NCBI RefSeq assembly: GCF_000515315.1
Contig: NZ_KI911562.1
Coordinates: 62,001 to 126,000, forward strand
Direction: 5' to 3'
DNA: 64,000 nt
Source of the DNA: Asinibacterium sp. OR53
GTDB lineage: Bacteria; Bacteroidota; Bacteroidia; Chitinophagales; Chitinophagaceae
The notes beneath the pieces were generated by a model, which had not been told where the DNA came from, did no database searches, and worked only from the letters and a program-made list of their open reading frames with translations. Position numbers and translations under genes: made by a program. Below, in pieces: positions 7,744 to 16,265 of the stretch. Position 1 is the stretch's first letter; each line of letters opens with the position of its first letter.

Positions 7744-10134
7744 TTATTCCGCCATCACTGCACGGATAACATTGATGATCTCTTCGGCATTGGGTTTACC
7801 AAAATAATCACCATCGCTTCCATAACCCGTCCTGTGTGCTTTGGCGGTGATGGTACGCGGCGCTGCATCGAGCCACTGGTATCCTTTCTGTTCCTCCATC
7901 ACTTTGTTGTACATATAGGCTGAAGCGCCGCCCGGTACGTCCTCATCAATGAAAACAATGCGACTTGTTTTTTTCAAAGATTCAACGATCTGGTGATGGA
8001 TATCGAAAGGCAGCAAGGTTTGCACGTCGATCACTTCGCAACTGATACCTTCTTTAGCAAGCCTGTCTGTCGCATCCTGTATGATGCGCAGCGTAGAACC
8101 ATAAGATACTATTGTGATGTCTGTTCCTTCCCTGATCACTTCGGGTATTCCCAGCGGAACAGTGAACTCAAGCAGATTGGAAGGTAATTTTTCTTTCAAA
8201 CGATACCCGTTCAGGCATTCCACCACAATGGCCGGATCGTTCGATTGCAATAAAGTATTATAGAAACCGGCGGCCTGCACCATGTTCCGGGGAACACAGA
8301 TATAGAGACCACGCAGTGCATTGATCATCATGCCCAACGGCGAACCACTGTGCCAGATGCCTTCGAGCCTGTGACCGCGGGTACGTATGATGAGCGGACA
8401 GCTATGCTGTCCTTTAGTACGGAAATGCATGGTAGCTACATCATCGCTCAACGGCTGCAATCCGTACAGGAGATAGTCGAGGTACTGTATTTCTGCAATC
8501 GGTCTCAAACCGCGCAAAGCCATACCAATACCCTGTCCAACAATGGTCAGTTCGCGGATACCGGTATCCAGTATCCTGTCTTTCCCGTGTTTATCCTGCA
8601 ATCCCGCAAAACCCTGGTTCACATCACCGATATGTCCAACGTCTTCACCAAAAGCATAGACTTTGGGATTGGATGTAAACAAAGCATCGAAATATTTATT
8701 GAGCACTTCGTAGCCGTTCACCAACGGAGCGTCGGACGGAATAAGTGGTTTTACTTCCTGCACGTTCATGGCGCTCTTGGGCCCTTCGTTGTACAGGTGG
8801 CTGTTGTACAATTCTTTGCTTTCTTCCCATAACGACTGGCTATATGCTTTCAACTCAGCAACAGAAGGCGATTGCGGCGCCAGTTCCATGGCCAGTGCGA
8901 GTGTGCGAAGCACATCCCTGCGCAACGGCTCTTTATTGTTCTGCAAATCTTTTGCCTGTTGCTGCAACTTGCCATAGAGATCGATATCATTGACCATAGT
9001 GCCCCTGATGAGCTCAGCAGCTTGGGCTGCCTGTGCTTTGATGGGCGCTACGTATTTTTCCCAGGCCAGGTTCCTGCTTTCGCGCACATGGGTTTTGGCT
9101 TCGGCTTCCAGTTCGGCCAATTCATCTGCCGTTGCCAGTTCGTTTTCAATCATCCACTCTTTCATCTTCTTCAAACAATCCCATTCCTTTTCCCATTCCA
9201 ACCGCTCAGGCGATTTGTATCTTTCGTGACTTCCGCTGGTTGAATGCCCTTGCGGTTGTGTTACTTCTTCTACGTGAAATAAAACTGGTACATGAGTATC
9301 TCTCAACTGATGCAATGCTTCTTCAAACACTTCACACATACCGGCATAATCCCAGGCCTTCACTTTGTATATGTTGATACCGTTGGTATCTTCTCCTTTC
9401 TGAAATCCTCTCAACGCAGTGGAAATGGAGCCTTTAGTAGTTTGTATATTCTTGGGAACGGAAATACCATAACCATCATCCCACACAAAAACAGCGAGTG
9501 GTACTTGTAGTACGCCGGCAGCATTCATGGTTTCCCAGAAATGACCTTCAGTAGTACTGGCATCGCCAATGGTACAGAAACAAATTTCATTCCCATTGTT
9601 ACTCAGGTGCTCCAGTTCTTTTTTGTGTGTAGAACTGCGGAAACATTTGGAAGCGAATGCCAATCCCAATGAGCGCGGCATTTGTCCGGCTGTTGGTGCA
9701 ATATCTGATGAAATATTTTTTCGATTGGCCAGGTCTAACCAATTGCCCGCTTCATCCACAAAAGGCGTTGCAAAATGCGCATTCATCTGCCTGCCTGCAC
9801 TGAACGGATCGTGTTCGAGATCCGGATCGGCATAGAGTTGTGCAAAATATTGTTCAACCGTTGCCAGTCCTGTTGCGAACATAAAAGTCTGGTCGCGGTA
9901 ATACCCGCTTCTGAAATCGCCCTTCTGAAAAAACTTGGCCATGGCTACCTGCGCCACTTCTTTGCCATCACCAAAAATGCCGAACTTGGCTTTGCCGGTA
10001 AGCACTTCCCTTCTTCCTAAAAGGCTCACTTCCCTGCTTACCACAGCAATGCGGTAATCCTGCATTACTGCATTTCTGAAGCCATCGAAAGAAAGCATAT
10101 CGGTTCTTTGTTCAACTGTGGTCGTCGATTCCAT
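7744..10134 (-). CDS. Fused E1 alpha/beta subunit of a 2-oxoacid dehydrogenase
   Basis: A 796-residue thiamine-diphosphate enzyme that joins the alpha and beta subunits of a branched-chain-type 2-oxoacid dehydrogenase E1 in one chain. In the alpha half (~1-400), GDASTTEGHFWETMNAAG… ending DDGYGIS at ~190-225 is the ThDP/Mg2+ motif. GHSTSGSHERYKSPE is the loop near the E1-alpha phosphorylation site. The beta half (~475-796) contains YAFGEDVGHIGDVNQG, GIGMALRGLRPIAEIQY and a C-terminal transketolase domain (DVQTLLPFD, IDEDVPGGASAYMY). A role in branched-chain acyl-CoA formation is inferred; no E2 or E3 gene is nearby. A perfect -7 box ends 4 bases before the ATG, so the mRNA may be leaderless. 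Confidence 0.88.
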   Translation of the reverse strand: MESTTTVEQRTDMLSFDGFRNAVMQDYRIAVVSREVSLLGRREVLTGKAKFGIFGDGKEVAQVAMAKFFQKGDFRSGYYRDQTFMFATGLATVEQYFAQLYADPDLEHDPFSAGRQMNAHFATPFVDEAGNWLDLANRKNISSDIAPTAGQMPRSLGLAFASKCFRSSTHKKELEHLSNNGNEICFCTIGDASTTEGHFWETMNAAGVLQVPLAVFVWDDGYGISVPKNIQTTKGSISTALRGFQKGEDTNGINIYKVKAWDYAGMCEVFEEALHQLRDTHVPVLFHVEEVTQPQGHSTSGSHERYKSPERLEWEKEWDCLKKMKEWMIENELATADELAELEAEAKTHVRESRNLAWEKYVAPIKAQAAQAAELIRGTMVNDIDLYGKLQQQAKDLQNNKEPLRRDVLRTLALAMELAPQSPSVAELKAYSQSLWEESKELYNSHLYNEGPKSAMNVQEVKPLIPSDAPLVNGYEVLNKYFDALFTSNPKVYAFGEDVGHIGDVNQGFAGLQDKHGKDRILDTGIRELTIVGQGIGMALRGLRPIAEIQYLDYLLYGLQPLSDDVATMHFRTKGQHSCPLIIRTRGHRLEGIWHSGSPLGMMINALRGLYICVPRNMVQAAGFYNTLLQSNDPAIVVECLNGYRLKEKLPSNLLEFTVPLGIPEVIREGTDITIVSYGSTLRIIQDATDRLAKEGISCEVIDVQTLLPFDIHHQIVESLKKTSRIVFIDEDVPGGASAYMYNKVMEEQKGYQWLDAAPRTITAKAHRTGYGSDGDYFGKPNAEEIINVIRAVMAE

Positions 10135-10138
10135 AAAA

Positions 10139-10146
10139 CAAAAATA
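10139..10146 (-). promoter_or_regulatory. -7 box TATTTTTG of the fused E1 gene
   Basis: A perfect TAnnTTTG box ends 4 bases before the E1 ATG at 10134, so transcription should start at or next to the start codon. No clear TTG lies at the usual -33 distance. Confidence 0.5.
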
Positions 10147-10358
10147 ATACTACAAGATGAAAGGCTAACAGAAATTAGTTTTGGCCTGTCCCGCCCGGCA
10201 TTAAAATGGCTTTAAAATACAAAATGACTTGGAAATAGCACTAATTGTATGCCATAAATAAGGGCTTCTGCAGCCATCCAACATTATTTTTCCGGTAGTT
10301 GGATGAAAGGGGTTAGTTTTACGGAAGATTCATTCTTCAACACAAATAAAATCATACT

Positions 10359-10754
10359 ATGAAAAAAGTGCTCACATTTGTTCTTATGCTGACTACTATT
10401 GCTGTCTTTGCACAGAATGAAGTGAAAGACGCTAAGTTCAGCGAATCTGTTTACAAGTTCGGTAAGATCAAGCACAATGTTCCTGCCACACATATTTTCA
10501 CTGTTACCAATACGGGCGACAAACCCCTGATCATTGAATTCGCAAGTGCTTCCTGCGGATGCACCACGCCTGAGTATTCAAAAGATCCGATTCTCAAGGG
10601 CAAAACTGCGACCATCAAAGTAACTTACAATGCTGCCAACATGGGGGCTTTCAAAAAAGATGTAACCGTTAAGTTTGCCAGCGCGCAACAGCCGGTGGTA
10701 TTAAGTATTGAAGGAGAAGTAGTAGACGCCGCTACTACCAAATCATCTAAATAA
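10359..10754 (+). CDS. DUF1573 secreted protein
   Basis: A 131-residue exported protein with signal peptide MKKVLTFVLMLTTIAVFAQ (residues 1-19) and one immunoglobulin-like DUF1573 domain (~25-120). The family hallmark ASCGCTTPEYS (Cys-Gly-Cys, residues ~66-76) sits between FTVTNTGDKPLII and the strand ATIKVTYNAANMGAFKKDVTV. Such proteins are abundant in Bacteroidota periplasm and their role is unknown; the CGC motif suggests metal or thiol chemistry but nothing here proves it. A single-gene unit: a terminator follows at 10776-10801, and a weak -7-like box (TAGTTTTA, about 10313-10320) lies upstream. Confidence 0.9.
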   Translation: MKKVLTFVLMLTTIAVFAQNEVKDAKFSESVYKFGKIKHNVPATHIFTVTNTGDKPLIIEFASASCGCTTPEYSKDPILKGKTATIKVTYNAANMGAFKKDVTVKFASAQQPVVLSIEGEVVDAATTKSSK

Positions 10755-10775
10755 TTGCGTCATTCATTTACGCTG

Positions 10776-10801
10776 AAAAGCAGCCTCCGGGCTGCTTTTT
10801 T
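10776..10801 (+). terminator. Rho-independent terminator after the DUF1573 gene
   Basis: AAAAGCAGCC-TCCG-GGCTGC followed by six T: a perfect stem with a tetraloop. The T-run also provides the -33 region of the next promoter. Confidence 0.9.
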
Positions 10802-10831
10802 GTTGGTGTAGCTTCGGGCATGTTATCTTTG
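10798..10831 (+). promoter_or_regulatory. Promoter of the aminotransferase, apparently leaderless
   Basis: TTTG at 10799-10802 or TTG at 10803-10805 lies 21 or 18 bases before a perfect -7 box TATCTTTG (10824-10831). The ATG starts 4 bases after the box. Confidence 0.65.
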
Positions 10832-10835
10832 CGCC

Positions 10836-12029
10836 ATGCTTAAAGTCAGTCAACGCGGACAGGCCATGCCGGCCTCTCCCATACGAAAATTGGTGCCCTT
10901 CGCAGAAGCTGCCAAGAAAAAAGGCACTACTGTTTACCACCTCAACATAGGTCAACCCGATATTGAAACCCCTCCTTTGATGCTGGAAGCGGTGAGGGAA
11001 AGTCATTTGAAAGTACTCGAATACAGCCACAGTGCGGGCAATGAAAGTTATCGGCGCAAGCTCACAGGTTATTACAAAAGCGTGGGTATTGATGTGGATT
11101 ACAACCAGATCATTGTAACCACCGGCGGCAGCGAAGCCATCCTCTTCGGCTTTATGGCCTGCCTGGATGCTGGCGATGAAGTGATCATCCCCGAGCCCTT
11201 CTATGCCAACTATAACGGTTTTGCAGTAGCGGCGGGCGTTAAAGTGGTTCCCGTGACATCCAGCATCGACACTGGTTTTGCGCTTCCGCCGATTTCAGCT
11301 TTTGCCGAAAAGATCACCCCGCGTACCAGGGCCATTGTTATTTGCAGTCCCAATAACCCTACCGGTTATTTGTACAGCGAAGCGGAAATGCAGCAGTTGA
11401 AAGAGATCATCCTGCAATACAATCTCTACCTGTTCTCCGATGAAGCCTACCGGGAATTCTGTTATGAAGGACACCAGGTAAGTGCCATGCATTTAAAAGG
11501 TGTGGAAAATCATGTGGTGCTGATGGATACCATCAGTAAAAGATACAGCGCCTGCGGCGCGCGGCTCGGTGCATTGGTTACAAAAAATACGGCTGTACTG
11601 GAAGCTGTAATGAAATTCGCCCAGGCCAGGCTCAGTCCCCCCAGTTTTGCCCAGATCGCCGCTGAAGCTGCGCTTGATCTACCTGCCGATTATTTTAATG
11701 TTACCCGTTCAGCATATAAAGAAAGGCGTGACCTGCTGGTGCGGCGCCTCAATGCCATGGAAGGCGTTGTTTGTCCCACCCCTGGAGGCGCATTCTATGC
11801 CATGGCCCAATTACCGGTTGACGATACGGATGTCTTTTGCCAGTGGTTACTGGAAAAATTCAGCCATAACAACCAAACGGTGATGCTGGCACCGGCCAGC
11901 GGATTTTATGGAACACCCGGTTTGGGCAAGCGTGAAGTGCGTCTGGCGTACGTATTAAATATAAATGATATTAATTTGGCAATGGATTGCCTGGAGGAGG
12001 CGTTAAAGGTATATAATCAATCTAAATAA
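10836..12029 (+). CDS. Pyridoxal phosphate-dependent aminotransferase, class I/II
   Basis: A 397-residue fold-type I aminotransferase of the aspartate aminotransferase family. Landmarks are LNIGQPDIETPP (residues ~37-48, substrate loop), VTTGGSEAILFGFMACLDAGDEVI (~92-115, cofactor phosphate cup), CSPNNPTGYLYS (~171-182, with the Asn that binds PLP), FSDEAYREF (~205-213) and DTISKRYSACGARLG (~234-248, containing the Schiff-base lysine). The C-terminus has REVRLAYVLN with the carboxylate-binding arginine. Amino donor and acceptor cannot be fixed; a broad aspartate/aromatic/alanine type is likely. Length is normal. It is transcribed alone, probably as a leaderless mRNA. Confidence 0.92.
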   Translation: MLKVSQRGQAMPASPIRKLVPFAEAAKKKGTTVYHLNIGQPDIETPPLMLEAVRESHLKVLEYSHSAGNESYRRKLTGYYKSVGIDVDYNQIIVTTGGSEAILFGFMACLDAGDEVIIPEPFYANYNGFAVAAGVKVVPVTSSIDTGFALPPISAFAEKITPRTRAIVICSPNNPTGYLYSEAEMQQLKEIILQYNLYLFSDEAYREFCYEGHQVSAMHLKGVENHVVLMDTISKRYSACGARLGALVTKNTAVLEAVMKFAQARLSPPSFAQIAAEAALDLPADYFNVTRSAYKERRDLLVRRLNAMEGVVCPTPGGAFYAMAQLPVDDTDVFCQWLLEKFSHNNQTVMLAPASGFYGTPGLGKREVRLAYVLNINDINLAMDCLEEALKVYNQSK

Positions 12030-12199
12030 TTGATTATAAATAATTTAATTGCTTGTTTGCAGGTCCGGACAGGGATAAAAAAACTAAAAAGCGTGGAAAA
12101 TAGTTAAATTATACTTTTTAACATATTTTGTTTTATATCTTAAACTTTAGCTTTTCATTAATTTTTTGGAAACATTAAATTAATTACACAAAAAAATAC

Positions 12200-12226
12200 T
12201 TTGTTTCAATTTTTCCTTTATCTTCG
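12200..12226 (+). promoter_or_regulatory. Candidate promoter of the 12.2-kb small RNA
   Basis: TTTG (12200-12203) and TATCTTCG (12219-12226), a TAnnTTYG -7 box, lie 15 bases apart. This is slightly shorter than the usual 17-20. The predicted start is near 12232. Confidence 0.45.
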
Positions 12227-12231
12227 TTTTG

Positions 12232-12349
12232 GCTTCAAACATAAGCGCATACTTTATGCCAGATTTGAAGTGGCTGTTAAGTGATTTTTATCTTTTTTCA
12301 TATGGCAAGCAATCGAAGACGCCCTCTGTTTCTACAGGGGGCTTTTTTT
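12232..12349 (+). ncRNA. Candidate structured small RNA or leader RNA
   Basis: About 118 nt from the predicted start to the end of the T-run. The 5' part folds into a stacked stem: CTTCAAA (12233-12239) pairs with TTTGAAG (12264-12270), continued by CATAA (12240-12244) with TTATG (12254-12258), leaving a 5-base bulge on one side. A rival local hairpin GCATA-CTT-TATGC (12247-12259) overlaps it. The 3' end is a terminator hairpin with seven T. It could be an independent sRNA or an attenuator-type leader of the gene at 12444. It matches no RNA family I recognise, and no alignment was available to test covariation. Confidence 0.5.
12321..12349 (+). terminator. Rho-independent terminator of the candidate small RNA
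   Basis: GCCCTCTG (12321-12328) pairs with CAGGGGGC (12335-12342, one G-U) over a 6-base loop, followed by TTTTTTT. Confidence 0.85.
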
Positions 12350-12443
12350 ATGTAGCCTTTTGAGTTTTCCCCTATCTTTCCATTGGATAACCAAAACCGT
12401 ATCTCCAGGCAACTAATACCAAACCAACCGACTCTTTGCTTCA

Positions 12444-13865
12444 ATGAAACCATTACGCGGTATTATTTTATGGGTCCTGTTCATCCTGTTTTCCTATAGC
12501 GCAAAGGCACAGAGCTATCATGCCATCAATGGGTCTCCTTTTGCAGGCAGCGCCGGCATCCGTAATAATCCTGCGTCGCCGGTCAATTCGGCTTACCGGT
12601 GGGATCTTAACCTGTTCTCTTTACAGGTTACCCAAAGTACCAACACCCTGGCATTGGGTAATTTTTCGCTCTCTTCGCAAGACAGTACTTTTCTGCAATT
12701 CGGGAATAAATATTCAAGCAGGTTTATCCATACCAACGCCGATGTTGACCTGCTTCAATTCCATTATAAATTGTCCGACACAAAAGCCATAGCGGTTGGA
12801 CTGCGTGCCCGAACCTACAACCACATCAAAACACAACCACTCTGGTCGTCCGACAATGTGTATAGTTTCAATGAGTTTTTTAAAATGAACCGCACCACCC
12901 CTTACCTGGAAGGTTTCGCTATCCATACCGGCTGGCTGGAAGGCAATCTCAATTACTCGCAGGTACTGAGCGAAACACCCAGTGGAAAATTAAGCGGGGG
13001 CATTACATTACAGATCATGCGCGGGTTATCGGGGGGATTCGGAAAAGTAAGGCGTTTTACTTACCAGGAGCTGACCAATGGTACAGATACCGCCTACAAG
13101 CTTACCAATGCTTATGCCATTTACGGCTATTCGGCCAATTACGATAATACTACTTCCAATAATCCTACAATAAAAGATTTTCTGCGGAATACATCTACCC
13201 ATTTAGGACTCAGCTTTGGTGTGGAATACTTGGTTTACGATATAGAAAACGATGATCCCGACATCAATAAAAACCTGAATTATACCTGGAAGATCGGCGC
13301 TTCCATCATGGACCTCGGATCCAATGCATATAAGGCCAGTACTTATTCCGGTGAGTTCAGCAATGTCAATCCCAATATCACCGACACCATGATTGCCGTT
13401 AAGATGCGCGGTGTTCAATCTATCAACGGATTGCACGACACACTGGCTACCATCTTCAGTTCCGCATCATCAATTGGTGAAAACTTTATCATCAGTAATC
13501 CAACCAGGCTCGTGATCAATGTTGACAGGAAGCTGGCTAACAATTTTTATGTCAATGCCGACCTTAGCCTGAATTTCTATTCTACTTCCAGCTACAACAA
13601 ACTGCGCACAAGGGAATTGAACCTGCTTACGATCACACCACGATGGGAAACATTGGCCTGGGGCGCATACCTGCCCATTCAATACAACACTCAAGGACAA
13701 CTTTGGATAGGAGCGGCAGTCAAGCTGGGTCCGCTTTTATTGGGTATCCACAACTTTGGGTTATTGAAAAAAGACCCTTCCCTGAATGGAGGCGGATACC
13801 TGATGCTCAGCATCCACCCTTTCAGCAAAAAGAAAGTAGTATCCCGGCTTGACTGCCCCCAATAA
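12444..13865 (+). CDS. Exported outer-membrane-type protein of unknown function (DUF5723-like)
   Basis: A 473-residue protein with signal peptide (cut after YSAKAQ, residue ~23). The mature start SYHAINGSPFAGSAGIRNNPAS resembles Bacteroidota proteins of the DUF5723 type, in which an early 'NPA' segment precedes many amphipathic strands. Repeated beta-strand patterns (FIHTNADVDLLQFHYKL, WGAYLPIQYN, LLLGIHNFGLL) support an outer-membrane barrel. The last ~15 residues are basic (FSKKKVVSRLDCPQ), not the usual terminal aromatic strand. Function is unknown. The gene stands alone, and the candidate RNA element directly upstream may control it. Family assignment is from memory of the motif and moderately sure. 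Confidence 0.7.
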   Translation: MKPLRGIILWVLFILFSYSAKAQSYHAINGSPFAGSAGIRNNPASPVNSAYRWDLNLFSLQVTQSTNTLALGNFSLSSQDSTFLQFGNKYSSRFIHTNADVDLLQFHYKLSDTKAIAVGLRARTYNHIKTQPLWSSDNVYSFNEFFKMNRTTPYLEGFAIHTGWLEGNLNYSQVLSETPSGKLSGGITLQIMRGLSGGFGKVRRFTYQELTNGTDTAYKLTNAYAIYGYSANYDNTTSNNPTIKDFLRNTSTHLGLSFGVEYLVYDIENDDPDINKNLNYTWKIGASIMDLGSNAYKASTYSGEFSNVNPNITDTMIAVKMRGVQSINGLHDTLATIFSSASSIGENFIISNPTRLVINVDRKLANNFYVNADLSLNFYSTSSYNKLRTRELNLLTITPRWETLAWGAYLPIQYNTQGQLWIGAAVKLGPLLLGIHNFGLLKKDPSLNGGGYLMLSIHPFSKKKVVSRLDCPQ

Positions 13866-14012
13866 TCCGTATTCATTCTGCCGCTCTTGGAGCATTCGTA
13901 CAGATACATTATAATGAGTGGTTGCATCACACACAAATCCTGCCAAATTGATGCCGAAAACGATATAACTCGTTAACTTACCAGTTCAAAGTAAAACACT
14001 TGTTTATTCATC

Positions 14013-14912
14013 ATGTACGATATCTGCTGCATTGGACATATTACACTCGATAAAATCGTAACACCACACCAGGTAACCCATTTGCCTGGCGGCACTGCTT
14101 TTTATTTCTCCCACGCCATTGGAAACCTGCCTGTCCGTTATCACCTGGTTACCGCGCTGGCGGAAAAAGAATCGGCCCTTCTTTCTTCGCTGCATGAACG
14201 AGGGATCGCCATTACGGCTTGTCCCAGCAGGCATACCGTTTATTTCGAGAATATTTATACAAGTAACCAGAACCACCGGGAACAGAAAGTAGCCCAGCAG
14301 GCCGATGCTTTTTCTGTTGAACAAATAACAGGTCTCAACGCCCGCATATACCATCTTGGCCCATTATTATCCGGCGATATACCCACTTCAGTGATCGAAA
14401 CTTTGTCCCAAAAAGGAATCGTTTCTCTTGACGCACAAGGTTACCTGCGAAATGTAAAAGATGGAAAAGTGTACCCTGTCGATTGGAGCGATAAGAAAAC
14501 TGTTCTTCCGTATATAAGTATTTTGAAACTGAATGAAACCGAAATGGAAGCCATCACCGGTCACACCCATATAGCATCTGCGGCACAGGCATTATGGAAT
14601 TGGGGTGCTAATGAAATAGTGATCACGCTTGGAAGTAACGGATCGGTTATTTGTAAAGATGGAGCATTCATTGCTATTCCGGCATACAAACCAAGTGCTG
14701 TTGTAGATGCCACCGGGTGCGGAGACACTTACATGGCAGGCTATCTGTACATGCGTACAAAAGGAGCAGCCCTGGAAGACGCTGGTAAGTTTGCCGCTGC
14801 AATGGCCACTTTGAACATTGAAACATCCGGCCCTTTTACCGGCAGTGAATCGGATGTATTGAAAACACTATCAGCAGGCGTTTCTTTCAATACTGCAACA
14901 CACTATTTATAA
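14013..14912 (+). CDS. PfkB/ribokinase family carbohydrate kinase
   Basis: A 299-residue predicted sugar or polyol kinase. The C-terminal signature appears as VVDATGCGDTYMAGYL (residues ~230-245), with the catalytic aspartate in GCGD preceded by the anion-hole glycines. LKLNETEMEAITGH (~170) is the conserved N-x-x-E block. The N-terminus (ICCIGHITLDKIVTP…HLPGGTAFYFSHAIG) carries the substrate glycines. It resembles the inositol/ribokinase-like branch more than phosphofructokinase. It is 36 bases upstream of gntP on the same strand, so a role in sugar-acid or polyol use is suggested by context. The substrate is not known. Confidence 0.85.
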   Translation: MYDICCIGHITLDKIVTPHQVTHLPGGTAFYFSHAIGNLPVRYHLVTALAEKESALLSSLHERGIAITACPSRHTVYFENIYTSNQNHREQKVAQQADAFSVEQITGLNARIYHLGPLLSGDIPTSVIETLSQKGIVSLDAQGYLRNVKDGKVYPVDWSDKKTVLPYISILKLNETEMEAITGHTHIASAAQALWNWGANEIVITLGSNGSVICKDGAFIAIPAYKPSAVVDATGCGDTYMAGYLYMRTKGAALEDAGKFAAAMATLNIETSGPFTGSESDVLKTLSAGVSFNTATHYL

Positions 14913-14948
14913 AATTCAATTTTACCAAAAGCCTGAATAACATTCATT

Positions 14949-16265
14949 ATGTCTTTGCTTGCCACCCTCCTTGCTACAATTTTACTATTGGTATTGCTGA
15001 TTAGTTTTTGTAAGATCAATCCTTTCATTTCTTTTTTGATCGTTGCTTTTATAGCCGGCCGCTTGTTGGGAATACCTTTCCAACAACTCGCCTCCTCTGT
15101 TCAGAAAGGGATCGGCGACATGGCCGGCTCTACATTGATCGTATTGTGTTCGGGTGCCATGATTGGCAAACTGGTGGCTGTCAGCGGTGCCGCAGAAGTC
15201 ATCGCAAGCAGGATGATGCGTATTTTTGGAGAACGCTACATCCAGTGGGGCATGCTGTTTACCGGTTTCATCATCGGCATTCCCATCTTTTACAATGTAG
15301 GATTTGTTTTAGTGGTGCCCATCATATTTACATTGGCACATCAATATAAATTACCCATTGTTTTTGTTGGCTTACCCATGCTTGCTTCCTTATCTGTAGC
15401 ACATGGTTTTTTACCACCACACCCCTCGCCCTCTGCCCTGGTTTCTATATTTCATGCAGACCTGGGCAAGACCTTGCTATGGGGACTGATCGTTGCTTTC
15501 CCCACGTTGGTTCTGGCCGGACCTGTTTTTTCTTCTATCATCAAAAATATTCGACCGGTTGGTGAACCGCCACTGATAGCCCATTTAAAAAAACCAGATC
15601 AGCTTCCTTCGGTATTCAACAGTTTTTTTTCTGCCTTGTTGCCTGTTTTTTTATTGATACTCACTTCTTTTATCAAATACCTGGTGCCAGATCAGTCATT
15701 AGCCGGACAGGCCGCTTCATTTATCAGTGAGCCTTCTGTTTTAATGATATTGTCGGTTTTGTTTTGCAGTCTCTCTTTAGGTGTTTTTTTGGGTAAAACC
15801 ATGAAGCAGGTAATGAGTTTATTTGAAGAAGCCATTAAAGAAATAGCGGTACTTATTTTAATCATCGCTTGTTCGGGTGCTTTAAAACAAGTAATCACCG
15901 ATAGTGGAGCCGGCAACCAGATCGCTGAGTTCTTTAAGCAATCACAGGTGAATCCACTTTTATTGGGCTGGATCATTGCTGCAACATTACGGGTATGCAT
16001 CGGTTCGGCTACTGCTGCCGGTTTAACTGCTGCGGGGATTATTTTACCATTGATGAGCCACTCGTCTATCAACCCCAGTCTCATGGTATTATCCATCGGC
16101 TCGGGGAGCCTGATGTTTTCTCATGTCAACGACCCTGGATTCTGGATGTTCAAAGAATACTTCAATCTCTCTCTGAAAGATACCTTCCGCTCCTGGTCTT
16201 TAATGGAAACCATTGTATCGGTAGTTGGTTTAGCGGGCGTGATGTTATTGAATACCTTCTTATGA
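14949..16265 (+). CDS. gntP: GntP family gluconate:proton permease
   Basis: A 438-residue inner-membrane transporter with about 12-14 helices. The family hallmarks are GIPIFYNVGFVLVVP (residues ~115-129) and VAHGFLPPHPSPSALV (~154-169, the H-G-x-x-P-P-H-P motif). The C-terminal half has VCIGSATAAGLTAAG, GSGSLMFSHVNDPGFWM and EYFNLSLKDTF, all typical of gluconate/idonate permeases. It follows a PfkB kinase by 36 bases and overlaps the convergent fused gluconokinase/6-phosphogluconate dehydrogenase gene by 6 bases. That context makes gluconate the likely substrate; related sugar acids or D-glycerate remain possible. Confidence 0.92.
   Translation: MSLLATLLATILLLVLLISFCKINPFISFLIVAFIAGRLLGIPFQQLASSVQKGIGDMAGSTLIVLCSGAMIGKLVAVSGAAEVIASRMMRIFGERYIQWGMLFTGFIIGIPIFYNVGFVLVVPIIFTLAHQYKLPIVFVGLPMLASLSVAHGFLPPHPSPSALVSIFHADLGKTLLWGLIVAFPTLVLAGPVFSSIIKNIRPVGEPPLIAHLKKPDQLPSVFNSFFSALLPVFLLILTSFIKYLVPDQSLAGQAASFISEPSVLMILSVLFCSLSLGVFLGKTMKQVMSLFEEAIKEIAVLILIIACSGALKQVITDSGAGNQIAEFFKQSQVNPLLLGWIIAATLRVCIGSATAAGLTAAGIILPLMSHSSINPSLMVLSIGSGSLMFSHVNDPGFWMFKEYFNLSLKDTFRSWSLMETIVSVVGLAGVMLLNTFL

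Larger units (their letters stand above)
12030..12443 (+). other. Long AT-rich intergenic region holding a candidate small RNA
   Basis: 414 bases without a supported protein gene. The left half (12030-12190) is AT-rich, with an 8-base palindrome GTCCGGAC near 12063 and no clear function. The right half contains a -7 box, a strong nested stem-loop and a rho-independent terminator, annotated separately as a candidate ncRNA. The last 90 bases lead into the gene at 12444 and include a -7-like TATCTTTC (12373-12380). Confidence 0.7.

Noticed and set aside
12302..12355. A 17-codon frame (starting MASNRRRPLFLQ) across the 3' half of the candidate small RNA
   Set aside because: Most of it is encoded by the terminator hairpin and T-run, there is no ribosome-binding site, and terminator sequences often read this way. 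A leader peptide is not excluded but unsupported.
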